Shown here: piece by piece, positions 21,903 to 32,789 of the stretch
How positions within the stretch are numbered: the first letter of the stretch is position 1
Layout: each line of letters opens with the position of its first letter
Assembly (NCBI GenBank): GCA_946811695.1
Contig: OX328125.1
Coordinates: forward strand, 109,517,337-109,581,336
Length of the DNA stretch: 64,000 nt
DNA from: Gonocerus acuteangulatus
Lineage: Eukaryota > Arthropoda > Insecta > Hemiptera > Coreidae
Direction: 5' to 3'
Position numbers and translations under genes: made by a program
The notes under the pieces: model-generated
Told to the model about the DNA's origin: nothing
Databases searched by the model: none
Seen by the model: the letters and a program-made list of their open reading frames with translations, nothing else

Positions 21903-22079
21903 CTACACTAGAGACCCACTATAGCACAATTTAAAGGCACATAAAACACTTGAAAAGTGTGTTACCAGCTCTTGGACTAAATGTTTAAATACGGTTGCAA
22001 TTCTGGTAAAAATATTGTTGCTCGCCAAGTCAATGTCGTTATTGAAATTCCCAAATACCATTAATTCATTGTTGACCAT
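21903..22079 (-). CDS. Short unassigned ORF after a splice-acceptor-like signal
   Basis: On the minus strand TTTTTCTTGCAG ends at 22082, and an ATG at 22079 opens 58 codons to a TAG at 21903. The peptide begins MVNNELMVFGNFNNDIDLAS and contains NNIFTRIATVFKHLVQEL; GAGCTG|GTAACA within it could be a donor. Composition is protein-like, but only the ATG frame is open and I recognise no family. It may be a decayed exon or TE piece. Confidence 0.25.
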   Translation of the reverse strand: MVNNELMVFGNFNNDIDLASNNIFTRIATVFKHLVQELVTHFSSVLCAFKLCYSGSLV

Positions 22080-22084
22080 AACTG

Positions 22085-23549
22085 CAAGAAAAATATCTTA
22101 AATTTGTTTTTATTCTTAGAGGCCCCTATTTCCTATGATAGAAGGACTATCCTTATAGAAGAGCTCATGAACCATAAAATTTGAAACAGAAGCTTTAATA
22201 GAAAGGAAAAAAAAAGTGAACAGAAATATGTGAAAGTGTATTTGAAACAACAAACTATGTTTTTAAAACTTTCCTTTTGGCATAAATAACATAAACCCTG
22301 CACCACTTACCTACTTTTCATTCATAAAAAAAACTCAGTTACGGATTATTACATGAACAGGTAAACAATATAACATATTAATATTATATTTGCGCAAGGT
22401 TGAAGTTTTAGCTTTAGATGTGAAGCCCTTAAAATAAATAAATATTATATTTAAAAAAAAAATCAATGAAAATAAAGAATATAGTTTCAGTTGTAGGTTA
22501 TTACAACTTATAACTAATCATAACCTTAATTAAATGCCTCATTTGTATTGCTATTTTTCATGAATATTTATTTATGGACCACATATTTTTTTTTCTTTAA
22601 AAAAATTAAACACAGGGAGTTTGGTTTGGATTTTCGTTAAAACGGTATTGCAATTAAATTATTTGGAATCACTTAATTGTAATACCATTTTAAAAGTAAG
22701 GGTACTTTTTAAAAAATAAGGATTCATTTATTTTCCACCCCACTTTCTTTAAAAAAAAAAATGGAAAATAATTTATTCAGCCGAGCTCTCAATTTATTAT
22801 CTTATATTCTCATAATTTGGACAAATATAATATAATCATTCACTTTTTTAAATATATAATATAAAGTAGGCGTACCATGGAAGCTGGGTTACAACTATTT
22901 AATATGAAGCATGTGTAGCATGGTACGCCCGGCTACAGATATTTAATATAAAGTAGGTGTAGCATTGCACACCGGGTAACAGCTATTACTTCTAAAATTT
23001 CCCTTTAAAGCAAAAGTTGCTTATGAGAAAATTTGTTCAATCGAGAGTTGTTTGAATTGTATTTTCTATTTTAAAGATTAGGTCATTGAATCGTTATTTA
23101 GGTGATTTTAGATGATATCGTCAAGACGCGAATCATATAAATAACCTATCATTATCATGATTAGGAGAAAGGGGAAAAAAAGGGTGAGAACCTAATAATC
23201 CGGTCCCAAGTGATGAGATAAAAGAACGTGAAATTTACAACGACTGTAAAATCTTTCTGTCTTTCTTGCTCATTTTTGAAAATATATTGTATGAATTACT
23301 ATGGCGGTAGGTAATATTTTTGGAAGATACTTAATCCAGACCGACCCAGAAGATGATTAGGTTAATCCGTTGGGATAAAATCCTATGGTATAATTACTAC
23401 GGTTTAATGCTTCTGGATGGTTAAAGCTAGTAATAACTAACAGAATAACTTATCTCGAGAAGAATTTACCTTTATCATTAACTAGGTGGGGGGTGTATAA
23501 TTGCTTTCTATTATTAGTGGGCGGAATATATCTTTAATTTTAATTAGAG
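22085..23549. other. AT-rich stretch with a small degenerate tandem repeat
   Basis: No gene. At 22866-22985 about 58-bp units recur loosely (AATATAAAGTAGGCGTACCA, AGCATGGTACGCCCGGCTAC, AAAGTAGGTGTAGCATTGCA). At 23110-23215 a segment with GACGCGAATCATATAA, TAGGAGAAAGG and AATCCGGTCCC matches 6150-6240 inverted, so it is an old shared repeat. Confidence 0.45.
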
Positions 23550-23739
23550 TTAAATACCTTTCTTTTTCAAAGGAAAATAGATATATTTTTTTTTGTATTT
23601 ATTTATTTGAAATCTGTACAAATTATTAAACGTAAAATGATCAAGTTTCTTGATACAGATATTTGTTATGTACAAATCGACCAAAAGGGTAAAAGTAAAA
23701 TATAATAAAAAAACATACAAAACTTGGATGAATCCAACC

Positions 23740-24015
23740 ATTGTTGGTAATTCCAGTACTCAATAATTATTTTAATGGCCATGATGAGATCAGGTAAGTA
23801 AACTGCCACGGCGCCACTGTCTCTTAAGCCGCCTGGGAGGATTGTCTGGGTAGGATAGGAAAGATAAGAATCAGGATGGTAGGACAATTTGGAGTGGAAC
23901 ATTTGGAAAAGTGGTTTTAGCAAGGTCAAGGACAAATTGGATATTAAGGTCATTGAGTAGAGTTTTGTTCGATACATGTAATTTAAGGACAAAATATTCT
24001 GGGCGTTTTAAAACA
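23740..24015 (-). pseudogene. Jockey-like LINE, C-terminal end of the RT ORF
   Basis: The minus strand encodes TLLNDLNIQFVLDLA-like and NPPRRLKRQWRRGSLL-like text across frames. It parallels the C-terminus of the better preserved Jockey-like copy at 36.2-37.1 kb (TLHNDFNIPFIQSLA and NPHRRLKRRWPRDNLL). A frameshift separates the two blocks. No RT motifs remain. Confidence 0.6.
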
Positions 24016-24167
24016 ATCCAAATTGTTTATGAAAATTGGCTTTTGATGAAAATACGAGATGAAGCAGTTCCTGCCGATTGGATGTTCTTCTATAGATGTC
24101 AGCTTGCAGTAGGCTTCTGAAGAATAGTAACAAGATTTTAAAAGCCACCTTAGAACAGCATAGTGAT

Positions 24168-24172
<5 letters not shown>

Positions 24173-24237
<65 letters not shown>
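24173..24237. repeat. (AT)n microsatellite
   Basis: About 32 uninterrupted AT units. Isoleucine-tyrosine frames across it are meaningless. Confidence 0.97.
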
Positions 24238-24239
<2 letters not shown>

Positions 24240-24257
24240 CACACAAAATAAAAAAGT

Positions 24258-24747
24258 GGTATTTTCCAAAGACACTACATTTTTTCTTATGTATTTCGAC
24301 AAGCTGAATCCGAATCCGGAGTCCGACTTAAACGTCAGGTTTAAGAGCATTTTTAAGGTAAAATTTCGTATGAACTCATTTGAGAATGAATAACTAGAGC
24401 TTCCATGGTTTTCGTGCTGACAGAACTCGAATCCGAGTTCTGTTTCACCCCATTGGCGCAAAATCAAGGTCATTTCAAGGACAAATTCGTTTATTTGAAA
24501 AATAAAAATAAATCTTCAGTCGAAAATTCATTTTGCACAAAAATACATCTTTGTCCTTGAAATGACCTCGGATTCGAATTCATCGACCCTCTAAGCCATG
24601 GAAGCTCTAGTTATTTCTTCTTAAACGACTTCATACGAAATTTGACCCTTAAACCTGACGTGCTGGAGTGAAACGGACTCCGGATTCGGATTCATAATAA
24701 ATTCGGAAATACATACGAATAAATGTATGGTGTCTTTGGGAAATACT
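24258..24747. mobile_element. Foldback element with ~150-bp arms
   Basis: The left arm (GTGGTATTTTCCAAAGACAC ... GCTTCCATGG at 24404) pairs with the right arm (CCATGGAAGCTCTAGTTATT ... GTCTTTGGGAAATAC), spacer about 185 bp. Within the arms TCCGAATCCGGAGTCCG and its partner CGGACTCCGGATTCGGA are almost perfect. No coding. Confidence 0.72.
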
Positions 24748-24753
24748 TCTTTT

Positions 24754-24872
24754 AGCACTTTCCTCCGAAGGAAAGTAGCTATTGAGGTTGGACTCATGAC
24801 GGAATTTTTGAAAAATTTCTTCAAATCTTTATCGATCCTACCTAGTAGACACCGAAAATGACCCCCGTTAAA

Positions 24873-24971
<99 letters not shown>

Positions 24972-26025
24972 TGTTAACACGATAGCGGCCAGAGTTTTTG
25001 TTTTTTCGTCACGAAACTTGGTATATAGCATTCAATTAGCAAACGATTGAACGAGTTCGTTAACCACCAAAGTCGGTCCACCGGAAGGGGGGGTTTAACC
25101 CGAACCCAAAACACTAATTTGACTATGTCAGCCGTAATATTTGTTATATTTCAACGAAACTTGGTATTCGTAGTGGTAATATAGAAAGAAAAGTGAGATA
25201 TAAAAATGAACTAAATCGGTTCATTAGAAGGGGGGGTTTACTCCGGACCCACAATAGCAATTCGCCACTACCAGCCGTGATTTTTGGTATATTTCAACGG
25301 AACTAGGTATTCGTAGTGGTAATCCACAGGTAAATAACTGTTGTAAAAATAAACTAGATCGGTTCATTAGGAGGGGGGGTTTACTCCGGACCCACAATAC
25401 CAATTCGCCACTACCAGCATTGATTTTTGGTATATTTCGACGAAACTCGGCATTCGTAGTGGTAATCTAAAGGTAAATATGTGTTGTAAAAATAAACTAA
25501 ATCGGTTCATTAGAAGGGGGGGTTTACTCCTGACCCAAATTCTTAATATACTCATACCGGTCGTAATTTCTGCTGTATTGTAACGAAACGCTGTTTACGT
25601 CGTGGGTAACTCATGAGAAAGAAGTGTTGTAGAAATGAGCTGAATCGGTCAATCGGAAAGCGGGGGTTTAATTTGTAATATATTTCAATAGAAAAGCCCG
25701 TCAGACGTAGGTTCACAAAGCCGCCGCAAGGAGCGCTTTCTACCACTAGAGTGACTGTATCCTGTTCCTGCGTTAGATCAAAATACGATAATATGAGGTT
25801 TTTTGTATTTATTACGAAGTGTAATAGGTACCATGTGTAAACATAACTCTGGAAGCAAATTATTAATTGATCAGTTACTCATAACAAATTTAAAAGAGAA
25901 CTATTCATGTTTTCATTTTATTCACGTAGGATATTTTAAGCAAATTGTTCTGGAAAGCAATCAACACTACCCAAATTCTGAGGAAAGTGCTTAGTTATGC
26001 AGCTCCTGCGTGACGGACTTTTTTT
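24754..26025 (+). mobile_element. Family A DINE-like element, copy A3
   Basis: Complete: AGCACTTTCCTCCGAAGGAA at the 5' end, an interrupted (AT)n core at 24877-24968, GTCTGTTAACACGATAGCGG, four diverged internal repeats with GGTTCATTAG and G-runs, and GAGGAAAGTGCT before CAGCTCCTGCGTGACGGAC. It starts directly at the edge of the foldback element. Confidence 0.85.
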
Positions 26026-26363
26026 TATTTCGTGTGTCTTCATTAGCTACCTCTCAGCAGCAACCTATCAAAAATATAGTTTTTTGTCCCCGTGCACAAT
26101 GTATTTTATACAATTTTATCATATTTTTTTTAGCACAAATATGCTATAGCGATGACTAAACTGTAAAAAAAATGTTACAAAAAAGTGTCACAAGAAGTGA
26201 CCGCTGGCATTCGCGCATGCGCGGTCACCATGTATGAAAAAGAAGACTGCATGTTATACAGTACATTACATTTGTTTTTCGGGTGGACCTAAAGCATATT
26301 TATGTTCCGGTAGCAGAAGGCTCCAAACGAAATTCATTTTTTTACATATATCACTTTATAGAA
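26026..26363. other. AT-rich DNA with an NRF1-like palindrome
   Basis: No gene. At 26197-26227 GTGACCGC and GCGGTCAC form a stem around GCGCATGCGC (26213-26222), which matches the palindromic NRF1/erect-wing site. A short frame follows (MYEKEDCMLYS, stop after about 20 codons). Confidence 0.35.
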
Positions 26364-26690
26364 GTCGTCGATGCAAATGCAAAGTATTGAATGTGAAAAA
26401 ACGAATCAGATACCTCTATAGTATCTGCCCCTCAGGGCCCTCGTGGCCTGCTACGGGACTGAATGTGAAAAAACGCATTTTTAATCTTCAATCTATTCTG
26501 ATTGCTGTTGGACTGAAGGACCATAAACTCTCGAATCTAAGTTCACACAGTGAAAGGAGGATGTAACCACTGTCAAAAGGTCGAATCTGCCTACTATTTG
26601 ACTGTCCAAAAGCAGAGTAATAAATGGAAGTATTTTCAGTCTGGAAACTGTTGATTTTCACATTCGATACTTTGCATTTGTATCGACGAA
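26364..26690. mobile_element. Inverted-repeat MITE M1 carrying a nested SINE
   Basis: The terminal arms GTCGTCGATGCAAATGCAAA and TTTGCATTTGTATCGACGAA pair over about 35 bp. The interior (AGTTCACACAGTGAAAGGAG, GTTGGACTGAAGGACC) matches M2 at 36.0-37.4 kb in inverse orientation. The insert at 26404-26459 is extra. The TSD of the MITE itself is not determined. Confidence 0.75.
26404..26459 (+). mobile_element. 5'-truncated SINE tail with 15-16-bp TSD, nested in M1
   Basis: TGAATGTGAAAAAACG occurs at 26388-26403 and 26460-26475. The insert is only the last ~56 bp of the AT-tailed SINE family: a perfect hairpin CAGATAC-CTCTATA-GTATCTG starting at 26407, then GGCCCTCGTGGCCTGCTACG and GGACT. It shows that a bare tail can be integrated by target-primed reverse transcription. 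Confidence 0.92.
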
Positions 26691-26709
26691 GTCACTACAT
26701 GTATTTTTT

Positions 26710-26710
26710 G

Positions 26711-26782
<72 letters not shown>
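26710..26782. repeat. (CA)n(TA)n microsatellite
   Basis: About 11 CA and then about 24 TA units; forms the tail of the minus-strand SINE that follows. Confidence 0.95.
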
Positions 26783-26785
<3 letters not shown>

Positions 26786-27124
26786 CAGTCCCGTAACAGG
26801 CCACAAGGGCCCAGAGGGGTAGATACTGTAGAGGTATCTGATTCATGACCATACGGCACACTAGGGAGATAGTGTGGTCAACACTATGCTCCGGCCGCCT
26901 GATTTTCCCCATGGCTGCTCCGACTGCTAGAGTCATTAGCACCCAAGGTACCCATTATTAATTAAATTAATTAAAGGCTGGGTGAGCCTATGGACGATCT
27001 GGGACCCCAAATCCAACCCTCGAACGGCAGAACTAGAAGAAAAAATCTTTAGTGCGCGCTCGGGTTTTGAACCTGGTCCTCCAGTTCATTAGTCGAGTGC
27101 TCTACCACTGAGCTAACCTCGTCC

Positions 27125-27127
<3 letters not shown>
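26783..27127 (-). mobile_element. Full-length tRNA-headed SINE, AT-tailed family
   Basis: On the minus strand the head GGTTAGCTCAGTGGTAGAGC and B-box-like GGTTCAAAACC give a polymerase III promoter. An unrelated body with GTTCGAGGGTTGG and CTTTAATTAATTTAATTAAT follows, then GGTACCTTGGGTGCTAATGA, CAGGCGGCCGGAGCATAG and the terminal GGGACTGA leading into (TA)n. This is the most complete copy and serves as reference for those at 4067, 15450 and 26404. Confidence 0.88.

Positions 27128-27184
<57 letters not shown>
27128..27184. repeat. (AT)n microsatellite
   Basis: About 28 AT units adjoining the SINE head. Confidence 0.97.
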
Positions 27185-27186
<2 letters not shown>

Positions 27187-27590
27187 AAAAGAGGCATATT
27201 AAAAGTGGGATAATGGGTTGAGGAGCTGGGCGAGGAATATTAACCCAGAAAATGCCCAGCAAATGGCGTAGATAAGGAGAAATTCTCAAGACGAGCATTA
27301 AGATATTTTTAGAGGAATTCTCAGGGCTTTTTTATTCTTTTCAAGCATTTTATTCACTTCAGTATAAAAGGCGCATTAAGGTTTCGGGCATTAAGCATTG
27401 GTCTTCATGTGCTTTAAATTATCACTATCTGCTTTACGGTTGAGTTAATGAGCAGGCTGAGTTATTGTACCGAGGAAGAATTAAGATATGTACGCCTAGG
27501 TGTGATCTATAGAGCGGTGGGAGGGGGGGGGGGAGGTAGAAGGGAATTAGGTATCCGGAAATAGGACAACGGAAGGAGAGAAGTCCGACT
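27185..27590. other. Unassigned DNA with a G-run
   Basis: No gene or known repeat. A run of about 10 G lies near 27523. Confidence 0.35.
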
Positions 27591-28370
27591 CGCAGGAGGT
27601 GCGTCATCTTAGCGAGGTTCCGTTCATATCTCTAGTGTCATTAGTAGAAGTAGTTATTGGTAGGTTTTGATCTTTAGTGAAATATATAAAATTACATGGA
27701 AAATAATATTGCCAATAAGTTTCTCATTTTCAAACCTTACTTTTACTATTAAATGCAATTAGAAAAAAACAATAACCAATTAAAACGTTAGGTAAACAAT
27801 TACAAAACTCCGCCGAAAATAACAAAACTTAAAATTTTAAAGTTGTATGCACTTATTTCTCGGATTGACATCGCCCCATCGAAAATTACATATGAACCTT
27901 TCTTTGTAGGGAATTTAGTAAGCTTTCGATTTCCATACGGTTTTACAGATAATTTAGATAATATAAATAAAACCCAATACTTTGCATGCCTGTTAATGAA
28001 ATATTTTATTTCTAGTACTTACATAACTCCTAACGGAACAAAAATTTAGATTAGATGAATTTTAAACGTGTGGAACAAGTTTCAACTGAATTAATCGTTT
28101 ATGAATATCCAAAGTGAAAATTAGTTTGGAAAAATAGGTGTTTCAATGTTTCTCGAAAACGGGTCCAGATATCTCTTAAAAAATGGTTTCATTCGTTTTT
28201 CTATGTTAGGAAACCTATAAAACGAGTACCAACATGGATATGAACTCGATAACGTAAGCATTCCGATTTTTTTGCCGCGATTTTCGCTCCAAATGCCATG
28301 TAACGGTAAACTTATCGTATGAAAATGTTGTTCTTTGAAATATTTTTTTACAACCAAATGTTCAATTCAA
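27591..28370 (-). mobile_element. Family B DINE-like element, copy B4, 5' end missing
   Basis: The 3' terminus on the minus strand (AAGTCCGACTCGCAGGAGGT in plus orientation, then TTAGCGAGGTTCCG) is at 27591. The interior matches B1 (GGTTTTGATCTTTAGTGAAA, TTATTTCTCGGATTGACATC, TTTCTCGAAAACGGG, AACTCGATAACGTAAGC). It breaks off near 28370 before the AT core. Confidence 0.72.
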
Positions 28371-28805
28371 TCAACCGCTAGCAGTTGGGATCACGACAGA
28401 GCGCCAGGCCAAGTTCCGGCCTACGTACACTGTGTGTATATTACATGAAGAATTAGTGTTTATGAATATTCAAAGTGAAATTTAGTTTGGAAAAATAGGT
28501 GTTTCAATGTTTCTCGAAAAATTAGGAAGTTTGGCCGATTATTTGGGGACATCCGGTAAATAAACTGGTGGTCAATTCATTATTAAAAGATACTTCCGTA
28601 GCTAAACCGTTCGCTGAAACCCTAGTAAGATTTATTCCACCGAGGTTTACATTATTAACTGGATCGATATGATGACGTAGTGAATAATTGATATCAAGGA
28701 AGATAGTAATCATGTCAGCTCCGGTTATCCATATTTAGTAATAGGTTATGTCGAAGATCTGGAAAGATAACTTTTGACTCAGTATTGAAGAAAACATATT
28801 CAAAA
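28371..28805. other. Unassigned DNA with a partial family B echo
   Basis: 28450-28520 repeats the B4 words TTTATGAATATTCAAAGTGA and GTTTCAATGTTTCTCGAAAA. The rest has a 63-codon minus-strand open frame (NNVNLGGINLTRVSANGLAT) without recognisable homology. Confidence 0.35.
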
Positions 28806-29019
28806 AAAAGTCCGTCACGCAGGAGCTGCATAACTAAGCACTTTCCTCAGAATTTGAAGTGTAGACTACATTACTGAATAATTTGCTGTAAATAACATAT
28901 ATAAATGAAATAAAAACGTGAATAGTTCTGCTCATTTGCATTTCTTATGAGAACTGTTCAATTATTAATTTTGTAAATAATTTGCTTCCAGACTTACATA
29001 TGTTAATATATGATACTGT

Positions 29020-29767
29020 TAGAGACCAAGCAGAATAAGTTATCAATTATTTATTACATTTTATTCAATTATTGTATCGTAAATATCGTAGCGTCTAGGT
29101 ATAGGGGAATAGTCTGGCAGCTGAGATACAAGCCCGGAGGCGGTTATCAGCCAACCCTTAATCCTCTTGCGGATCACCACTATCTCTTCTATGGTTTACC
29201 CTCGAGCCTAGAGAGTTCGGCACCTCACGGTGCAATCTTCTAATGAGGGCAGCACCTTACGGGCCCAGGACAGAAAAGGCGCCGATTTGCGAGCTGCCCG
29301 CCCTAAGTCAGTCCAGCCTTGAGTCCCTGAGGAACAGCACGTGCTTGAGGCCCTTAGGAGCATTTTTTTTTTTTTCTTGCTGCATCCATCCTCTGGAGGT
29401 ACACCTTCTTCGAAGCCCCGTCAAGCTCCAATTTTCAACCTGGCGTCAGCGGCTACAGGGAAGACGCAGCATCAACCAGATAAGCGAGACTATAACCTTT
29501 TTCTTTACCCTCAGCGGCCACTATTCGCCCGACCATCTACTATACATGCTTGTATTTTCATTATTTTCATCCGCACAGAAGTTAATATTTTTTGTTTTAT
29601 TTTCAAATCTAACATACTAACCAGTGCTTGCACCACAAGGAGATATTTTTTTTTCTTATGCTTTCAAAATAAATAATTCAATTTTTTTTTCTATCACTCT
29701 ATATAGTTGTTCATTTAGCCTCAATAATAGGCACCTATATGTTCAGCACTATTTCCTCATCAACCTC

Positions 29768-29821
<54 letters not shown>

Positions 29822-29852
29822 TTCATCAGCAATTTGGTGCTGAGCATTAACA
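29020..29852. mobile_element. Unidentified insertion in A4 with 8-bp flanking repeat
   Basis: GATACTGT at 29012-29019 and GATACAGT at 29853-29860 flank it; copy A6 has the site once and uninterrupted. The insert has a GC-rich part (29095-29345), poly(T)-rich parts and an (AT)n tract at 29771-29818. Open frames of 81-125 codons show no domain. No TIR is evident. It may be a long SINE, a LINE 3' end or a solo repeat. Confidence 0.6.
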
Positions 29853-30421
29853 GATACAGTACTACTTAATAAGTACACAAAAACTTCATTCTCCGTCTTT
29901 TGATCTGACGCAGGAACAGGATACAGTCCCCATAGTGGGAGATAGCGCTCCTCGCGGCGCCTTTGGGAACCTACGCCCGGCCGGCTAATTCCAATGAAAC
30001 AGAGTTTAAAGTAAACCCTCCTTTCCAATCGACCGATTTACTTAATTTTTAAAACAATTCTTACTTATTTCTACAATCCATTTTTCTCTGTTGATTACCA
30101 CCACGAATACCGAGTTCCGTTGAAATGTAACAAAAATTACGGCTGGTAGTGGCAAATTGGTAATGTGTGTCCGGAGTAAACCCCCCCCCCCCTCCTAATA
30201 AACCAATTTAGTTTATTTTTACAACGTATGTCTCTCTTTAGATCAACATAACGAATGCCGAGTTTCGTTGAAATATAACAAAAACTACCGCTGGCAGGGT
30301 CAAATTAGTGTTTTGGGTCCGGGGTAAACTCCCCCTCCTACCGGTGGACCGATTTTGGTGGTTAACGAACTCGTTCAATCGTTTGCTAATTGAACGCTAT
30401 ATACCACGTTTCGTGAAGAAA

Positions 30422-30904
30422 AAAGGTCCGTCACGCAGGAGCTGCATAACTAAGCACTTTCCTCAGAATTTGGGTAGTGTAGACTGCTTTCCAGAACAAT
30501 TTGCTTAAAATATCCTACATAAATAAAATAAAAACATGAATAGTTCTCTTTTAAATTTGTAATGAGTAACTGATCAATTATTAATTTGCTTCCAGAGTTA
30601 TGTTTACACATGGTACCTATTACACTACGTAATAAAAACAAAAAACCTTATATTATCGTATTTTGATCTAACGCAGGGTCAGGATACAGTCACTCTAGTG
30701 GTAGAAAGCGCTCCTTGCGGCGGCTTTGTCTTTGTACGTCTGGCGGGCTTTTCTATTGAAATATATTACAAATTAAACCCCCGCTTTCCGATTGACCGAT
30801 TCAGCTCATTTTTACAACACATCTTTCTCATGAGTTACCCACGACGTATACCGCGTTTCGTTACAATACAGCAGAAATTACTGTGGCCGCTATCGTGTTA
30901 ACAG

Positions 30905-30944
<40 letters not shown>

Positions 30945-31063
30945 TTTAACGGGGCTCATTTTCGGTGTCTACTAGGTAGGATCGATAAAGATTTGAAGAA
31001 ATTTTTCAAAAATTCCGTCATGAGTCCAACCTCAATAGATACTTTCCTTCGGAGGAAAGTGCT
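30422..31063 (-). mobile_element. Family A DINE-like element, copy A5, nested in A4
   Basis: Both ends are present (GGTCCGTCACGCAGGAGCTG; TTCCTTCGGAGGAAAGTGCT), with an (AT)n core at 30911-30940. The internal repeats are reduced to one. It interrupts A4 inside an A-run with no target duplication beyond the A's. This gives a direct boundary for the family and supports insertion into an A/T run without TSD. Confidence 0.88.
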
Positions 31064-31260
31064 AAAACAAAAACTCTGGCCGCTATCGTGTTAACAGACA
31101 TGTACATATATATATATCTATATATTTATAGATATATATAAATTTTAACGGGGGCCATTTTCGGTGCCTACTTGGTAGGATCGATGGAGATTTGAATAAA
31201 TTTTTCTAAAATTCCGTCATGAGCAACCTCAATAGCAACTTTCCTTCGGAGGAAAGTGCT

Positions 31261-32146
31261 GAAAAAGTAAATGATAAAATTTAGACATGACTGCATTAAC
31301 TCACGGAATAAATCAAAATTCAATCTATTTTACAAAGATGTCGGTAGGTATTGTTGAAAGTAGGTAGTTACATTAAGGACACCAATAAACTACATTAATC
31401 CTTAAAGCTCGAGGATAACTCTTGAATCTGAAATTATAAGCCGCGTGACCCTACTGAAATATTTAAGTGCATTGTGTTCAATATTAATGGAAATGAAACC
31501 GTTTTGCACTTCTTAGGTAAGAGCCCAATATTAAATACATTTTGATAAAAGAGTTTCAAGAAATCAAACCTAGAAGAATATTCGATTATTGCTTACCTCA
31601 ATGGTGAAGAATGGGCGAAATAGTACGGATTTCTTAGAGAAGCAAACCATTACAGGATTAATTCACTTGTATCAGAATTTAATTGTTTAAGGCATTTTTG
31701 TATTCATTTATTTTCTGAATATTGCAATATTACTGTTAAATAAAACCATACATTCATTCAAATAGGTTTTAGAAAGATTGGTTACACATTGTCTGCACTT
31801 GTCAATTTCTGAGACTTTGCGGCTTATTTACATAGGTATAAAAATATAAGTAGAAATAGTTACATGGCGTGATACGTCGGCTGGAAATTGAAGGTAAACA
31901 CCAGGCAGGACTTTACCCATTAGTAAAATGCCATTACGCTTTTAATTCGTGGGAAAATGAGGATTTTCACGGACATAAGTTTATCGGGAGTTGGGAAAAC
32001 ATTGTCGGTAGCTGGTTGGACTTCTGGCAAGCGGTTTCTTGGTCAAGAAGAGTCTTAGTAATCATTGAAGATATGGAATTACAGCATCAAGATCATAGGT
32101 AGGGCATGTATTAAATGAAATAGGTATCTTTTATTTGTGTCGATTG
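31261..32146. other. AT-rich DNA with one weak ORF
   Basis: No repeat was recognised. A 77-codon plus-strand frame at 31869-32102 (GKHQAGLYPLVKCHYAF...) has plausible composition but no domain, intron signals or homology that I know. Confidence 0.3.
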
Positions 32147-32780
32147 CATGGGCGTATATAACGGGGGTAGGGCTGCGCCCCCCCCCCCCCGAAATCGGAA
32201 AAATATATCATAGAAACCTTAAAAATAATAATAATAATAATAAGATTACTTTGTTCAGAAAAAATAATTTTTATTGGTTGTAATGGTGTTTTAATTGGCT
32301 AACTATTCCGAGGTCTCAGGAGAAGGATGCTCAGTGTGTTTGAGCGATGAGTCCTCTGGAGGATCTATGGCCCAGTAAAGATGGGTGAAATGTGGATCCA
32401 TTAAACTTGGAAGGCTAAGGTGAGAAGTGCATGTAGCTAGAATGGATGATACTGAAATGCCAAAAAAGGTTATGATCGAGGACCTGCACTCTACAAGACG
32501 AGTAGGAAGAACGAGGATCAGATGGCTGGACAGCGTAGCCAACGATGCCAGAACTCTGCTTGGCGCTAGGAATTGGAGAGCTGCAGCAGAAGACAGAGCC
32601 AACTGGCGGAGGCTCTTTGAGGAGGCCCAGTCTCGATGATGGGACCTAGTGCCGTCGTATGATGATGATGATTCCAAGTTCTAGACTGTTTGTATTCAAT
32701 ACCCCTCAAAATGTTCTGAGCCTCCCCCCCCCCGAAAGTCTTCCAGCCCCTCCCTAAATTATTTTCTATATACGCCCATG
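32147..32780. mobile_element. hAT-type MITE (copy D3) with nested LINE end
   Basis: CATGGGCGTATATA and TATATACGCCCATG ends; GTCGATTG duplicated at 32139-32146 and 32781-32788 (8 bp, perfect). The insert at 32310-32670 splits the AACTATTCC...AAGTTCTAG core. An (AAT)n tract lies near 32222. Confidence 0.92.
32310..32670 (+). pseudogene. RTE-like LINE C-terminus nested in D3
   Basis: The frame ends with HVARMDDTEMPKK, GRTRIRWLDSVANDARTLLG and NWRAAAEDRANWRRLFEEA, the usual C-terminal block of RTE-type endonuclease-reverse transcriptases (GRP..RWLD.V..D...LG.RNW...A.DR..WR...EA). The element ends in (ATG)n as RTE elements often do. ATTCC at 32305-32309 and 32671-32675 is a likely short TSD. Only the last ~110 codons inserted (5' truncation). 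Confidence 0.78.
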
Positions 32781-32789
32781 GTCGATTGT

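Larger units (their letters stand above)
28806..31260 (-). mobile_element. Family A DINE-like element, copy A4, split by two insertions
   Basis: The 3' terminus (AAGTCCGTCACGCAGGAGCT in plus orientation) is at 28806 and the 5' terminus (TTTCCTTCGGAGGAAAGTGC) at 31260. Its sequence continues across an insertion at 29020-29852 and across copy A5 at about 30422-31063. Rejoining follows the uninterrupted copy A6 (46651-47775): CGTTTCGTGAAGAA before A5 and CAAAAACTCTGGCCGC after it. The AT core is irregular (31106-31139). Confidence 0.82.

Noticed and set aside
24171..24473. Isoleucine/tyrosine-rich ORFs over AT tracts here and elsewhere
   Set aside because: They are translations of (AT)n microsatellites with no other coding sign.
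29243..29620. 125-codon ORF in the GC-rich insertion
   Set aside because: Two overlapping frames, homopolymer-rich translation, no domain; the segment is an insertion in a DINE-like element.
31869..32102. Host gene at the 77-codon ORF
   Set aside because: No splice signals, homology or neighbouring coding evidence; kept only as unassigned DNA.
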